NCBI GenBank assembly: GCA_964425275.1
Contig: CAYRLZ010000057.1
Span: 1 to 15,048, forward strand
Direction of reading: 5' to 3'
From: CAYRLZ01 sp964425275
GTDB taxonomy: Bacteria > Hydrothermota > Tepidihabitantia > Tepidihabitantales > JBDRVQ01
Length of the DNA stretch: 15,048 nucleotides
Shown: positions 1-6,437 of the stretch, piece by piece
Numbering within the stretch: position 1 is the first letter of the stretch
How the letters are laid out: each line of letters starts with the position of its first letter
Notes under the pieces: model-generated
What the model was told of the DNA's origin: nothing
Seen by the model: the letters and a program-made list of their open reading frames with translations, nothing else
Database searches by the model: none
Program-made: the position numbers and the translations under genes

Positions 1-53
1 GGGGCGTTTTTTTATCCAAATGGTTTCTGAATACCATAAGGGAATACCAGGAA

Positions 54-78
54 AATATTACTGACAGTAATATTTTTT
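54..78 (+). repeat. Perfect palindrome plus T-run at head of repeat element (copy A)
   Basis: Arms AATATTACTG and CAGTAATATT flank a single central A and are followed directly by six Ts (73-78). The shape resembles an intrinsic terminator with A-tract, stem and U-tract, but it could equally be an operator or an element end. The same sequence, base for base, recurs at 13274-13298 in front of the second element, so it belongs to the element and not to a neighbouring gene. Confidence 0.85.
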
Positions 79-103
79 AAGCCCGATTTTTTGTATTAAG
101 TGA

Positions 104-775
104 TTGAATATACAAAACTTAGGGGATTTTCCTTTAAAGATAGGGGGTGGTATAGGGGGTGCTATTCGGGATGGTATTAAAAGCCCTATTCTATGCCCTA
201 TTATAAGTCCTATTCTCTTTCCTATTCGGGGTTCTATTCTCTTACCTACTCTTAATCCTATTCTCTTCCCTACCGAAAGTTCTATTCTCTATCCTATTGG
301 GGGGTCTATTCTCCGCCCTATTCAGAGTGCTATTCGGGATGCTATTCTCTTTCCTATAAAGAGCCCTATTGGAAGTCTTATTATTGGTTTCATCCTCATC
401 GTAGTAAAGGTTAATATCCAGATTCTAATGGATAAAGTTTCCTGTGGGGAAACCTTTTTATCAGGTCATTTTGCCTTTAAGTTTTTGATTTTACAGAACT
501 TATCGGATTTTTCCTTTCTTTTAGGGTATCGTTCCCTGGATGCCTTACCCTACCCCTTACTTAATGCCTTACTGGGTCTCTTACTCTATCCTTTACTCTA
601 TCCCTTCCTTAATTCCTTTCCCTGCCTCTTACTCTTGCCCTCTCTCTTACCCTTTCTTAATGCCTTGGTCTTTCTCCCTCTGATACGCTCCCTGATAGGT
701 TCTCTTGGTCTCTCCCTATGCCTTTCCCTTAATCCTATGGAGGATGGTATTAAAAGTTCTATTCTCTACCAGTAA
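104..775 (+). CDS. Doubtful TTG-start reading frame through two 12-nt arrays (tetrapeptide-repeat protein, if translated)
   Basis: The frame is open for 223 codons. If translated it would give an Ile/Leu/Pro-rich chain of four-residue repeats of the type SPIL-FPIR (residues ~12-95), a short linker, and a Leu-rich second repeat block of the type YPLL-NALL (~139-222). The start would be TTG with no convincing Shine-Dalgarno sequence. Openness is weak evidence of coding, because a 12-nt repeat lacking stops in one frame stays open for its whole length. In the best-conserved part shared with the copy at 13324, the four codons that differ (N/I, G/S, P/A, R/G) are all non-synonymous and no silent changes are seen, which argues against selection on a protein. 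In favour of coding, the leader of the second array (from 485) lies in the same frame as the first. I consider a DNA- or RNA-level function more likely. Confidence 0.25.
   Translation: MNIQNLGDFPLKIGGGIGGAIRDGIKSPILCPIISPILFPIRGSILLPTLNPILFPTESSILYPIGGSILRPIQSAIRDAILFPIKSPIGSLIIGFILIVVKVNIQILMDKVSCGETFLSGHFAFKFLILQNLSDFSFLLGYRSLDALPYPLLNALLGLLLYPLLYPFLNSFPCLLLLPSLLPFLNALVFLPLIRSLIGSLGLSLCLSLNPMEDGIKSSILYQ
137..388 (+). repeat. 12-nt tandem array, module 1 (21 units, no indels)
   Basis: Every 12 nt from 137 a hexamer of the form NCTATT (mostly CCTATT, TCTATT or GCTATT) recurs, alternating with a variable hexamer. Spacers include GGGGGT, CGGGAT, AAAAGC, CTCTTT, CGGGGT, CTCTTC and AAGAGC. Hexamer positions 137, 149, 161 and so on to 377 hold phase without a single insertion or deletion. 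Spacers fall into a G-rich class, a CTCTT class and an AARAG class. The first units are G-rich and later ones pyrimidine-rich, so the two ends of a transcript could pair (GATAGGG with CCCTATT). Flanks: a leader at 113-136 and a hairpin at 431-462. Confidence 0.9.
431..462 (+). terminator. Hairpin plus T-run between array modules 1 and 2
   Basis: GTTTCC (437-442) and GGAAAC (448-453) form a perfect 6-bp stem around TGTGG. An outer GATAAA/TTTATC pairing extends it across a bulge, and five Ts follow the inner stem (455-459). This is compatible with an intrinsic terminator ending a transcript of the first array, or with a structural spacer between the arrays. Confidence 0.35.
485..769 (+). repeat. 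Second leader plus diverged 12-nt array, module 2 (21 units)
   Basis: The leader at 485-517 matches those at 104-136 and 13324-13356, sharing the core AACTTATCGGATTTT with the copy at 13336. Exactly 24 nt after its CAGAACTT a 12-nt period starts at 518 and holds to 769 with no indel. Here the conserved hexamer has drifted to forms such as GCCTTA, CTCTTA and CCCTTT, alternating with CTTAAT, CTCTAT or CTGATA. The last three units return to CCTATG, GGTATT and TCTATT with spacers GAGGAT and AAAAGT, close to the opening units of module 1. The same phase and unit count make this an older or divergently evolving sister of module 1. Confidence 0.75.
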
Positions 776-1075
776 CAAATAACCCGAAAAGAATCACTGG
801 CTAAACGATAGCCTTCAACCTTGATTTGTTTAGTAAACGTTCCTAAGGAAAGAAGGCAGGGTTGGATAAAATTTCTCCTGTCGCTCCAGCTTGATATCGC
901 AACTTTTAAGACAACTATAAATTGTGCCTACGGCACCGCTTCGCTAGCGCAACTTTCCCATGAACCCTTATTCCCGATTTAGGTCCACCTCCAACAAAAC
1001 TGCGGTATTTCCTTACAATCCCTTTTAACAGAACAAACTATCCCTCAATCGTAACCTGTGGCATCCATTCTTTAA
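776..1075. other. Intergenic stretch without a recognisable gene
   Basis: I see no intact reading frame here. The only clear structure is GTGCC TAC GGCAC (924-936), a 5-bp hairpin followed directly by the palindrome CGCTAGCG (942-949). This compact, GC-richer stem-loop pair could be a small dispersed repeat. Nothing else rises above background. Confidence 0.4.
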
Positions 1076-1352
1076 GGGAAGAAACCCCTTGAACCAGAAG
1101 TCTGGGAAGAGGAGCGGAAAAATGTCTTCGGAAGACTTTTCCCCTATTCCCAAAAGAATAGACCCCATCACTTAAAAGAATACTTCCTATCCATCCCGCC
1201 GAGACCTCTTTATAAAGATAGATAAACTAAGGAAAGGAAATGCCGAAGAAGAGAGATTTGCGGCTTTCCTGATTTCAAAAAAATACTATAACCAACCTTA
1301 CATCTTCACATTTGAGAATTCTTTGTTTTACATTCCTTACTCTTTTGAATAA
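1076..1352 (+). pseudogene. Possible decayed gene fragment with a frameshift
   Basis: Two overlapping frames read like protein. The first runs from 1076 to a TAA at 1223-1225 and includes the residues RKNVFGRLFPYSQKN and HHLKEYFLSIPPRPLYKDR. The second, offset by one, continues through about 1226 to a TAA at 1350-1352 and includes RFAAFLISKKYYNQPYIF. The switch point would lie near 1211-1225. The aromatic-rich, charge-balanced composition suggests real coding ancestry, but I recognise no family and see no start codon or ribosome site. A hairpin (GTCTT CGG AAGAC, 1124-1136, then TTTT) lies inside and could be a weak terminator. Confidence 0.25.
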
Positions 1353-1395
1353 GATATTGACCCCTTCTGTTATGATATTCTTTATAATATAATAG

Positions 1396-1424
1396 TTGAC
1401 AAAATCCTTAAATTATGGTATAAT
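1396..1424 (+). promoter_or_regulatory. Consensus sigma70-type promoter for candidate sRNA
   Basis: TTGACA (1396-1401), a 17-nt spacer, and TATAAT (1419-1424): both boxes match consensus perfectly at optimal spacing. Transcription should start near 1431. No reading frame follows, and a 25-bp hairpin lies 40 nt downstream, so this promoter most likely drives a non-coding RNA. Confidence 0.8.
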
Positions 1425-1430
1425 GAGGCA

Positions 1431-1587
1431 GTTATAAATAGTGTATTGAGTAGAAAAGAATTTATGGAACTACGGAGTCGGGAAGTAGATTTCAGGCAGT
1501 CTATTCCATTCTCTCCACCTAATCATCCCACCTAAATCATAACCCAGTCCTTCTCCTGAAATCTAATCACTTCCTGACTCCGTTTTT
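1431..1587 (+). ncRNA. Candidate small RNA with long hairpin and C-rich loop
   Basis: The inferred transcript begins about 7 nt after a perfect -10 box. Its main feature is an imperfect inverted repeat, 1472-1496 against 1555-1583. ACGGAGTC pairs with GACTCCGT, then a G·U wobble, GGAAGT with ACTTCC, a 4-nt bulge, and AGATTTCAGG with CCTGAAATCT. The 3' arm runs straight into TTTTT (1583-1587), as in an intrinsic terminator. The 58-nt loop is strikingly C-rich and carries CTCCACCT and CCCACCT, which could pair with Shine-Dalgarno-like sequences. The next gene, rtcB, has its own promoter at 1630, so this is not simply its leader. I cannot assign it to a known family: it lacks the open central bubble expected of 6S RNA. 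A MITE-like inverted repeat is the main alternative. Confidence 0.55.
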
Positions 1588-1629
1588 ATCTTTTGCCTAA
1601 ATAATCACCCCCGGTATTAAAAGGCATTG

Positions 1630-1657
1630 TTGACAGAGAGTAATTCTTCTTTATAAT
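1630..1657 (+). promoter_or_regulatory. Promoter of rtcB, leaderless geometry
   Basis: TTGACA (1630-1635), a 16-nt spacer, and TATAAT (1652-1657). The -10 box ends only 6 nt before the ATG at 1664, so transcription should start on or beside the start codon and leave no room for a Shine-Dalgarno site. Confidence 0.8.
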
Positions 1658-1663
1658 AGTATT

Positions 1664-3124
1664 ATGTGGAAAGGACAATTAGAGAAGATTGATAACTGGC
1701 GCTTCCGCATCGCCCGCCGTTATAAACCTGAGATGCGAGTGGATGGTATCATCTATGCCTCAGAGGAGATGATTCCCAAGATTAAAGAAGATATGGCGCC
1801 GGAACAGGTGGCAAATGTCGCTACCCTTCCCGGAATCTTAAAATATTCTCTGGCCATGCCCGATATCCACTGGGGTTATGGTTTTGCGATTGGTGGTGTT
1901 GCCGCCTTTGATACGAAACAGGGTGTTATCTCACCGGGCGGGGTTGGTTATGACATAAACTGCGGGGTGAGATTACTCCGCACCAATCTGGTAAGAAGAG
2001 ATATAACCGAATCAATCTTAGAAAGTCTGGTGCGCTCAATATTCTATAATGTGCCCTCCGGAGTCGGCTCAACCGGTAAAATCCGGATTTCCCAGTCTGA
2101 GGTTAAGGAAGTTCTCATGAAAGGGGCGAGATGGGCTTATGAGAAAGGTTTTGGCAAAGAGGCAGACTTAACTTATACCGAAGAGAAAGGAGAGATGAAG
2201 GGGGCGGACCCGAATAAGGTTTCAAGGAGGGCATTGGAAAGAGGCGCCCCGCAGTTAGGAACTCTTGGAGCCGGGAATCACTTCTTGGAGATTCAAGAGA
2301 TTGAAGAAATCTATGACCCCGCGGCGGCAAAAATATTTAATATAGAAAAAGGGATGATTACGGTGATGATTCATACTGGAAGCCGAGGGCTTGGCTATCA
2401 GATTTGTGATGATAATGTTAAAGAATTGGGAAAGGCGGTCCTGAAATACGGAATAAATCTTTTGGACCGGCAGTTAGCCTGTGCCCCGATTGAATCACCG
2501 GAAGGAAGGGACTATTTTGCGGCGATGGTCTGTGCGGCAAATTATGCCTGGGCAAACCGCCAGTGTATCACCCATTGGGTAAGGGAGGCATTCTCCCAGG
2601 TCTTTAAGAAGAAGGATGAAGATTTAGGTTTGGAACTTATTTATGATGTCGCCCACAATATTGCCAAATTTGAAGAGCATACCATTAACGGTCAGAAGAT
2701 GACGGTCTGTGTCCATCGCAAAGGGGCAACCCGGGCCTTTCCACCCGGACACCCGGCGCTTCCTGAAAGGTATCGGGCGATTGGTCAACCAGTAATCATT
2801 CCCGGAGATATGGGAACAAATTCCTATCTCCTCTTAGGAACCCAACGGGCTTTTGAAGAGACATTTGGTTCTACTTGTCATGGTGCCGGAAGGGTCTGGT
2901 CAAGGACTAAGGCACTGGAAGAGACAAGAAATCGCGATATTGCCCGGGAATTGAAGTCAAAGGGAATCCTAGTAATGGCCGCATCAAGGGAGGTTTTAAG
3001 AGAAGAAGTTCCGGATGCCTATAAGGATGTCAATTTAGTGGTTGAGGTCTGCCAGGGCGCTGGTATCTCAAAGAAGGTCTGCCGTGCGTCCCTTAGGGGT
3101 AGTGAAGGGATAAAGTTATTTTAA
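1664..3124 (+). CDS. rtcB: RtcB-type RNA ligase (3'-phosphate/5'-OH)
   Basis: RtcB joins RNA 2',3'-cyclic-phosphate or 3'-phosphate ends to 5'-OH ends in a GTP- and Mn2+-dependent reaction, and functions in RNA repair or tRNA splicing. The 486-residue length is normal for the family. All the metal and nucleotide residues known from the Pyrococcus enzyme can be placed: D97 and C100 in YDINCGVR, N205-H206 in GAGNHFLEI, H237 in MIHTGSRG, H331 in DVAHNIAK, and the guanylylated histidine H406 in STCHGAGR. The N-terminal MPDIHWGYGFAIGG signature is intact (65-78). The start at 1664 is set by the TATAAT that ends 6 nt upstream. Its 3' end overlaps the convergent cupin gene by 9 nt. No archease gene is visible in the window. 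Identification is secure. Confidence 0.96.
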   Translation: MWKGQLEKIDNWRFRIARRYKPEMRVDGIIYASEEMIPKIKEDMAPEQVANVATLPGILKYSLAMPDIHWGYGFAIGGVAAFDTKQGVISPGGVGYDINCGVRLLRTNLVRRDITESILESLVRSIFYNVPSGVGSTGKIRISQSEVKEVLMKGARWAYEKGFGKEADLTYTEEKGEMKGADPNKVSRRALERGAPQLGTLGAGNHFLEIQEIEEIYDPAAAKIFNIEKGMITVMIHTGSRGLGYQICDDNVKELGKAVLKYGINLLDRQLACAPIESPEGRDYFAAMVCAANYAWANRQCITHWVREAFSQVFKKKDEDLGLELIYDVAHNIAKFEEHTINGQKMTVCVHRKGATRAFPPGHPALPERYRAIGQPVIIPGDMGTNSYLLLGTQRAFEETFGSTCHGAGRVWSRTKALEETRNRDIARELKSKGILVMAASREVLREEVPDAYKDVNLVVEVCQGAGISKKVCRASLRGSEGIKLF

Positions 3125-3457
3125 GATTGGGATGACGCAGATAAACCTAAATGGCTCATCCGAGATATTTTCAAAACTATGCTCTTCTCCGGCTTGAATA
3201 AAGACTACATCCCCTTCGCTTAAATTCCACTCACCATCTTTTGTCTTTATCTTTCCTGTGCCTTTAATGATAAATATCTCGTGTTCAAAGGTATGGGAGT
3301 GTAGGGGAATCTTTTCGCCGCTTTTCTTTATCTCAAAGAGCCGCATAGCAAAATTCTTCGCCCCTTCTTTTTCCGAAATCAGCCATCTTAAAGTGACTTC
3401 AGCTCCGGGTAATGTCGGCTTCTCTTCTTCTACTTCCTGATAATTTCTAATTAGCAT
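3116..3457 (-). CDS. Small single-domain cupin protein
   Basis: This is a 113-residue cupin. Motif 1 (HSHTFEHEIFIIKG) supplies the HxH...E metal ligands, and motif 2 (GDVVFIQAGEEHSFEN) supplies the last His. The usual Pro in motif 2 is Gln here. Such stand-alone cupins bind a divalent metal and may act as small enzymes, isomerases or sensors; the substrate cannot be told from sequence. An open frame continues upstream to an ATG at 3514, but ATG 3457 is preferred. It gives a clean N-terminus (MLIRNYQEVEEEKP) and sits 5 nt after a -10 box (TAAGAT) with a well-spaced TTGATT, the same geometry as neighbouring genes. It is divergent from uvrC and convergent with rtcB. Confidence 0.85.
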   Translation of the reverse strand: MLIRNYQEVEEEKPTLPGAEVTLRWLISEKEGAKNFAMRLFEIKKSGEKIPLHSHTFEHEIFIIKGTGKIKTKDGEWNLSEGDVVFIQAGEEHSFENISDEPFRFICVIPILK

Positions 3458-3462
3458 AATAA

Positions 3463-3490
3463 ATCTTACATAACCGGAAAGAAAAATCAA
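3463..3490 (-). promoter_or_regulatory. Promoter of the cupin gene, leaderless geometry
   Basis: On the minus strand: TTGATT (3490-3485), a 16-nt spacer, TAAGAT (3468-3463), 5 nt, then ATG at 3457. It falls inside what would be coding sequence if the longer start at 3514 were used, which supports the shorter gene. Confidence 0.6.
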
Positions 3491-3519
3491 GGCGGATAAA
3501 GGTTGAATAGTCACGGTTT

Positions 3520-3548
3520 TTGACTTTTGCCTCTTCGCTCTTTATAAT
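3520..3548 (+). promoter_or_regulatory. Promoter of uvrC, leaderless geometry
   Basis: TTGACT (3520-3525), a 17-nt spacer, TATAAT (3543-3548), then 5 nt (ATCTT) to ATG 3554. The last ten bases before and including the ATG (ATATCTTATG) are the same as at the 9004 gene. Confidence 0.8.
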
Positions 3549-3553
3549 ATCTT

Positions 3554-5338
3554 ATGAATCTAAAAGAGAAGATAGAACAGTCGCCGCACCAACCTGGGGT
3601 CTATATCTTTAAGGATAAGAAGGGTAAGGCTTTGTATATCGGAAAGGCGAGAAATCTCAAAGAGCGGCTAAGGTCTTATACCCTTTCCCCGGTCTCCCCA
3701 AAGGTCCAGATGATACTTAAACAGGCATCGGATATTGATTTTATCGTCACCGATTCCGAGACATCGGCCTTGGTCTTAGAAGACAATTTAATTAAGATAA
3801 ATAAACCAAGATATAATGTCCGGCTGAAAGACGATAAGAAATTTCCTTATCTTAAAATCACGGTTCAGGACTTATACCCGGCGATTTATCCGACAAGGAA
3901 CTTAAAACCCGACGGCTCAATCCTCTTTGGTCCTTATACCTCAGCCCGGTCATTAAAGACCGCGCTCGGGGCGGTGAAGAAGGTGTTCAAGTTGCGGACC
4001 TGTTCAAAAAAACTCCCCCTTTCTTTACCGGAGCGACCCTGTCTGGCTTTCCAACTCTCCCGCTGTTTAGGTCCCTGCCAGGGCAATATCCCACAGGATT
4101 TCTATCGGGAGCAGGTGCAGCAAGTAATTGCCTTCCTTTCCGGCAAGTCTGATTTCTTAGAGAAAGAGATTGAGAAGAAGATGTGGGAGGCATCAAGGTC
4201 TGAGAATTTTGAAAGGGCGGCCTTATTAAGAGACCAGTTATTCGCCTTAAGAGAAATCAAAAAGAAACAGGCGGTCTTGACCAAAGATAAAAAGAGCCGC
4301 GATTTTATTGGTATTGCCCAAAAAGGAGAAGATGCGGTTGCTATCATATTCAAGGTGCGGGAAGGGAAACTCATTGCCAAGGAGGAATATATCTTCACCA
4401 CTTCCCCTTCAACCGCCAAAGAGGAGATTATTGAGACCATTCTCCGCTCCATCTATACCCACACCTATGACCTACCCGCCGAGATTCTCATCCCAACCCC
4501 AATTATTGAGCCTCAGACCTTTTCGGCCTTCCTTCTCCAAAAGAGAAAAAAATTGGTGAAGATTAAGGTGCCGAAAAGGGGGGAGAAGAAGAGGCTCTTG
4601 AATCTGGCAAGGAGTAATGCGGAGATTAAACTACAGGAAATCCTACCAACTAAGAGAAGAATTCCCCTACCCAATCAAGAGTTGGCAAAATATCTCGCTC
4701 TCTCTAAGGTTCCGATGCGGATTGAAGGGATTGATATATCCAATATCTCTGGGAAATATGCCACCGGTTCTATCGTGGTCTTTGAAGGCACGCAACCCCA
4801 GAGGGATGAGTACCGAAGGTTTAAGATTAAGACGATTGCCTCGCCTAATGACTATGCGATGATGGAAGAGGTTTTAAGAAGAAGAGTGAAGAGATTATTG
4901 GAAGAGAATAGACCACTTCCGGATTTAGTTTTAGTTGATGGCGGAAAAGGGCAATTGAGTGTTGCCTTAAAGGTCTATCAGGAGTTTAATAAAGCCCTCC
5001 CGGTTCTGGCCTTTGCCAAAAGGACCAATACCCTTTATTTTAAGGATGGTAGAGAGATTTCAATTCCGGCTTATTCCAGTGCCTTAAAATTATTAAAAAG
5101 GATTCGGGATTCCGCTCACCATTTTGCCATTACCTACCACAAGAAACTGCGCAGTTCAGCGGTGAAGAAATCAATCCTGGATGAGATAAAAGGGATTGGT
5201 GAGAAGAGAAAAATAGAGATTCTTCGTCACTTTGGCAGTTTAGAAAGACTTTTGGCGGCAAGTGTTGAAGATATTGCTCAGGTGAAAGGGATTGGCAAGA
5301 CATTTGCCGAGAGGATATACAGATATCTGCACAGGTAA
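3554..5338 (+). CDS. uvrC: UvrABC system protein C (excinuclease subunit)
   Basis: UvrC makes the 3' and 5' incisions on either side of a lesion bound by UvrB in nucleotide excision repair. Domains in order: a GIY-YIG nuclease (residues ~12-92, with G15-V-Y17, Y28-I-G30, R34 and catalytic E76 in VLEDNLI); a four-cysteine region (C150, C163, C171, C175) that in other UvrCs can bind an Fe-S cluster; a UVR/UvrB-binding helical pair (~200-237); the RNase H-like 5'-incision domain (~380-535, with D394 in EGIDIS, D462 in VDGGKGQLS, and the RDSAHHFA motif near 519-525); and tandem helix-hairpin-helix motifs (~545-592). The 594-residue length is normal. The start is fixed by the -10 box 5 nt upstream. 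No uvrA or uvrB is in the window. The gene appears monocistronic. Confidence 0.97.
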   Translation: MNLKEKIEQSPHQPGVYIFKDKKGKALYIGKARNLKERLRSYTLSPVSPKVQMILKQASDIDFIVTDSETSALVLEDNLIKINKPRYNVRLKDDKKFPYLKITVQDLYPAIYPTRNLKPDGSILFGPYTSARSLKTALGAVKKVFKLRTCSKKLPLSLPERPCLAFQLSRCLGPCQGNIPQDFYREQVQQVIAFLSGKSDFLEKEIEKKMWEASRSENFERAALLRDQLFALREIKKKQAVLTKDKKSRDFIGIAQKGEDAVAIIFKVREGKLIAKEEYIFTTSPSTAKEEIIETILRSIYTHTYDLPAEILIPTPIIEPQTFSAFLLQKRKKLVKIKVPKRGEKKRLLNLARSNAEIKLQEILPTKRRIPLPNQELAKYLALSKVPMRIEGIDISNISGKYATGSIVVFEGTQPQRDEYRRFKIKTIASPNDYAMMEEVLRRRVKRLLEENRPLPDLVLVDGGKGQLSVALKVYQEFNKALPVLAFAKRTNTLYFKDGREISIPAYSSALKLLKRIRDSAHHFAITYHKKLRSSAVKKSILDEIKGIGEKRKIEILRHFGSLERLLAASVEDIAQVKGIGKTFAERIYRYLHR

Positions 5339-5478
5339 TTGGAAGATTTGAACTTGGTAAGGAATGGTGAAGTGCCAGGGCATTGATAGAAAATAAAACC
5401 CAGGCTATGATTAAAAGATTGGGATGGAGAAAGAGAAGTTCAGCACTCTCCGAAAGTGTTGGTTTGAAGGGGGAATGA

Positions 5479-5628
5479 CTTTTTGCAAATTTTTATATTA
5501 ATTGGCTCCGGGGCGATGATTTTTGCCCTTTTGTTGGTATCTTTTCTATTGATAATGACCGGATGACCAGAAGAGAGATTTCCCGACAGATTAAAGAGAC
5601 AATAGAAAAGATTGGAATTTTTAATTAA
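5479..5628 (+). pseudogene. Possible 3' remnant of an unidentified gene
   Basis: Between a TGA (5476-5478) and a TAA (5626-5628) lies an open frame that reads like a protein C-terminus, including GDDFCPFVGIFSIDND and MTRREISRQIKETIEKIGI. It has no good in-frame start except a late ATG at about 5563. Upstream of the TGA the same frame continues back to an ATG, giving MIKRLGWRKRSS and so on, so an interrupted or decayed gene is possible. Its stop overlaps the stop of the convergent accD. I do not recognise the family. Confidence 0.25.
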
Positions 5629-6437
5629 CCCCAGATTATAGAGAGAATACGGCTGAGGGTTGATTTTAAATCCTTGCGTGGACAGATTAAATCAACGAAA
5701 CCGTGTTCAAGCAAAAACTCTGATTTCTGAAAACCCTCCGGCAGTTTCTCTTTTATCGTCTCGGCAATCACCCTTGGACCGGTGAAACCGAGCATTGCCC
5801 CAGGTTCGGCAATTATGATATCGCCCAAAGAGGCAAAAGAAGCCATCACCCCGGCATAGCAGGGATTGACTAAGACTGAGATATAAAGAATTCCGGCCTT
5901 GTGCAGAAGGGAGAGGTGGGCTGAGGTATTGGCCATTTGCATCAAAGAGAAGATTCCCTCCTGCATCCGGGCACCACCGGAGGTGGCAACAATTATTAAG
6001 GGGAGCCTCTCTTCTAATGATAGTTTTATTGAGCGGCAGACCTTTTCACCGACAACCACGCCCATACTACCGCCCATAAAACTAAAATCCATCGCCCCGA
6101 AGACGACATCTTGATTATTAATCTTTCCTTTGGTATAGATATAACCTTCTTTTAGACCGGACTTCTCTTCGGACTCAGCCAATTTCTCTTGGTATTGAGG
6201 GAAGTTGAGGGGGTCTCTTGATGTGAGGTTTGGGTAAAGGGAGAGGGCGGTCTCTCCATTGTCAAGAATTATTGAGAAATAGCGCCGGGCGCCAATCCGA
6301 AAGTGATAGGCACAGCGGGTGCAGACATAGAGGTTATTTTCAATTGTCTTTTTGAATAAGATTTCACCACACCCATCGCATTTTAACCATAAACCATCAG
6401 GGTAATCAGCCCGCTTCTCTGGTTTAGAGATTTTCAT
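5625..6437 (-). CDS. accD: Acetyl-CoA carboxylase carboxyltransferase subunit beta
   Basis: AccD pairs with AccA to move the carboxyl group from biotin-carrier protein to acetyl-CoA, forming malonyl-CoA for fatty-acid synthesis in the cytoplasm. The N-terminal zinc finger is complete (C20, C23, C39, C42). The crotonase-like core carries SGGARMQEG (153-161) and GFTGPRVIAETI (217-228). One deviation stands out: the usual PT(T/M)GGV glycine pair, which forms an oxyanion hole in characterised enzymes, reads PCYAGV here (192-197), so the first Gly is Ala. The 270-residue length is on the short side of normal. It is the last gene of a leftward operon, and its ATG overlaps the stop of the upstream Memo-AMMECR1 gene in an ATGA, suggesting translational coupling. 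accA is not in the window. Confidence 0.95.
   Translation of the reverse strand: MKISKPEKRADYPDGLWLKCDGCGEILFKKTIENNLYVCTRCAYHFRIGARRYFSIILDNGETALSLYPNLTSRDPLNFPQYQEKLAESEEKSGLKEGYIYTKGKINNQDVVFGAMDFSFMGGSMGVVVGEKVCRSIKLSLEERLPLIIVATSGGARMQEGIFSLMQMANTSAHLSLLHKAGILYISVLVNPCYAGVMASFASLGDIIIAEPGAMLGFTGPRVIAETIKEKLPEGFQKSEFLLEHGFVDLICPRKDLKSTLSRILSIIWG

Noticed and set aside
139..175. G-quadruplex in the first array units
   Set aside because: Only three G runs of three or more occur close together in each copy; the fourth run is GG, so the motif is incomplete.
137..388. CRISPR array
   Set aside because: The conserved part is only 6 nt and spacers are 6 nt, far below the usual CRISPR repeat and spacer sizes; no cas gene is nearby.
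1431..1587. 6S RNA
   Set aside because: The structure is one nearly continuous 25-bp stem with a single large C-rich loop; the two-stem layout with an open central bubble is missing.
3458..3514. Longer cupin start at ATG 3514
   Set aside because: It would place the promoter boxes inside the coding region and add a hydrophobic N-terminus not expected for a small cupin; ATG 3457 fits better.
5476..5478. In-frame TGA as a selenocysteine codon
   Set aside because: No SECIS-like stem is evident just after it, no selenoprotein family is recognised, and the surrounding frame lacks a credible start; decay is simpler.
5509..5533. Intrinsic terminator GGGC-N10-GCCC-TTTT after uvrC
   Set aside because: The stem is only 4 bp with a 10-nt loop, 170 nt past the stop and inside a possible gene remnant; too weak to annotate.
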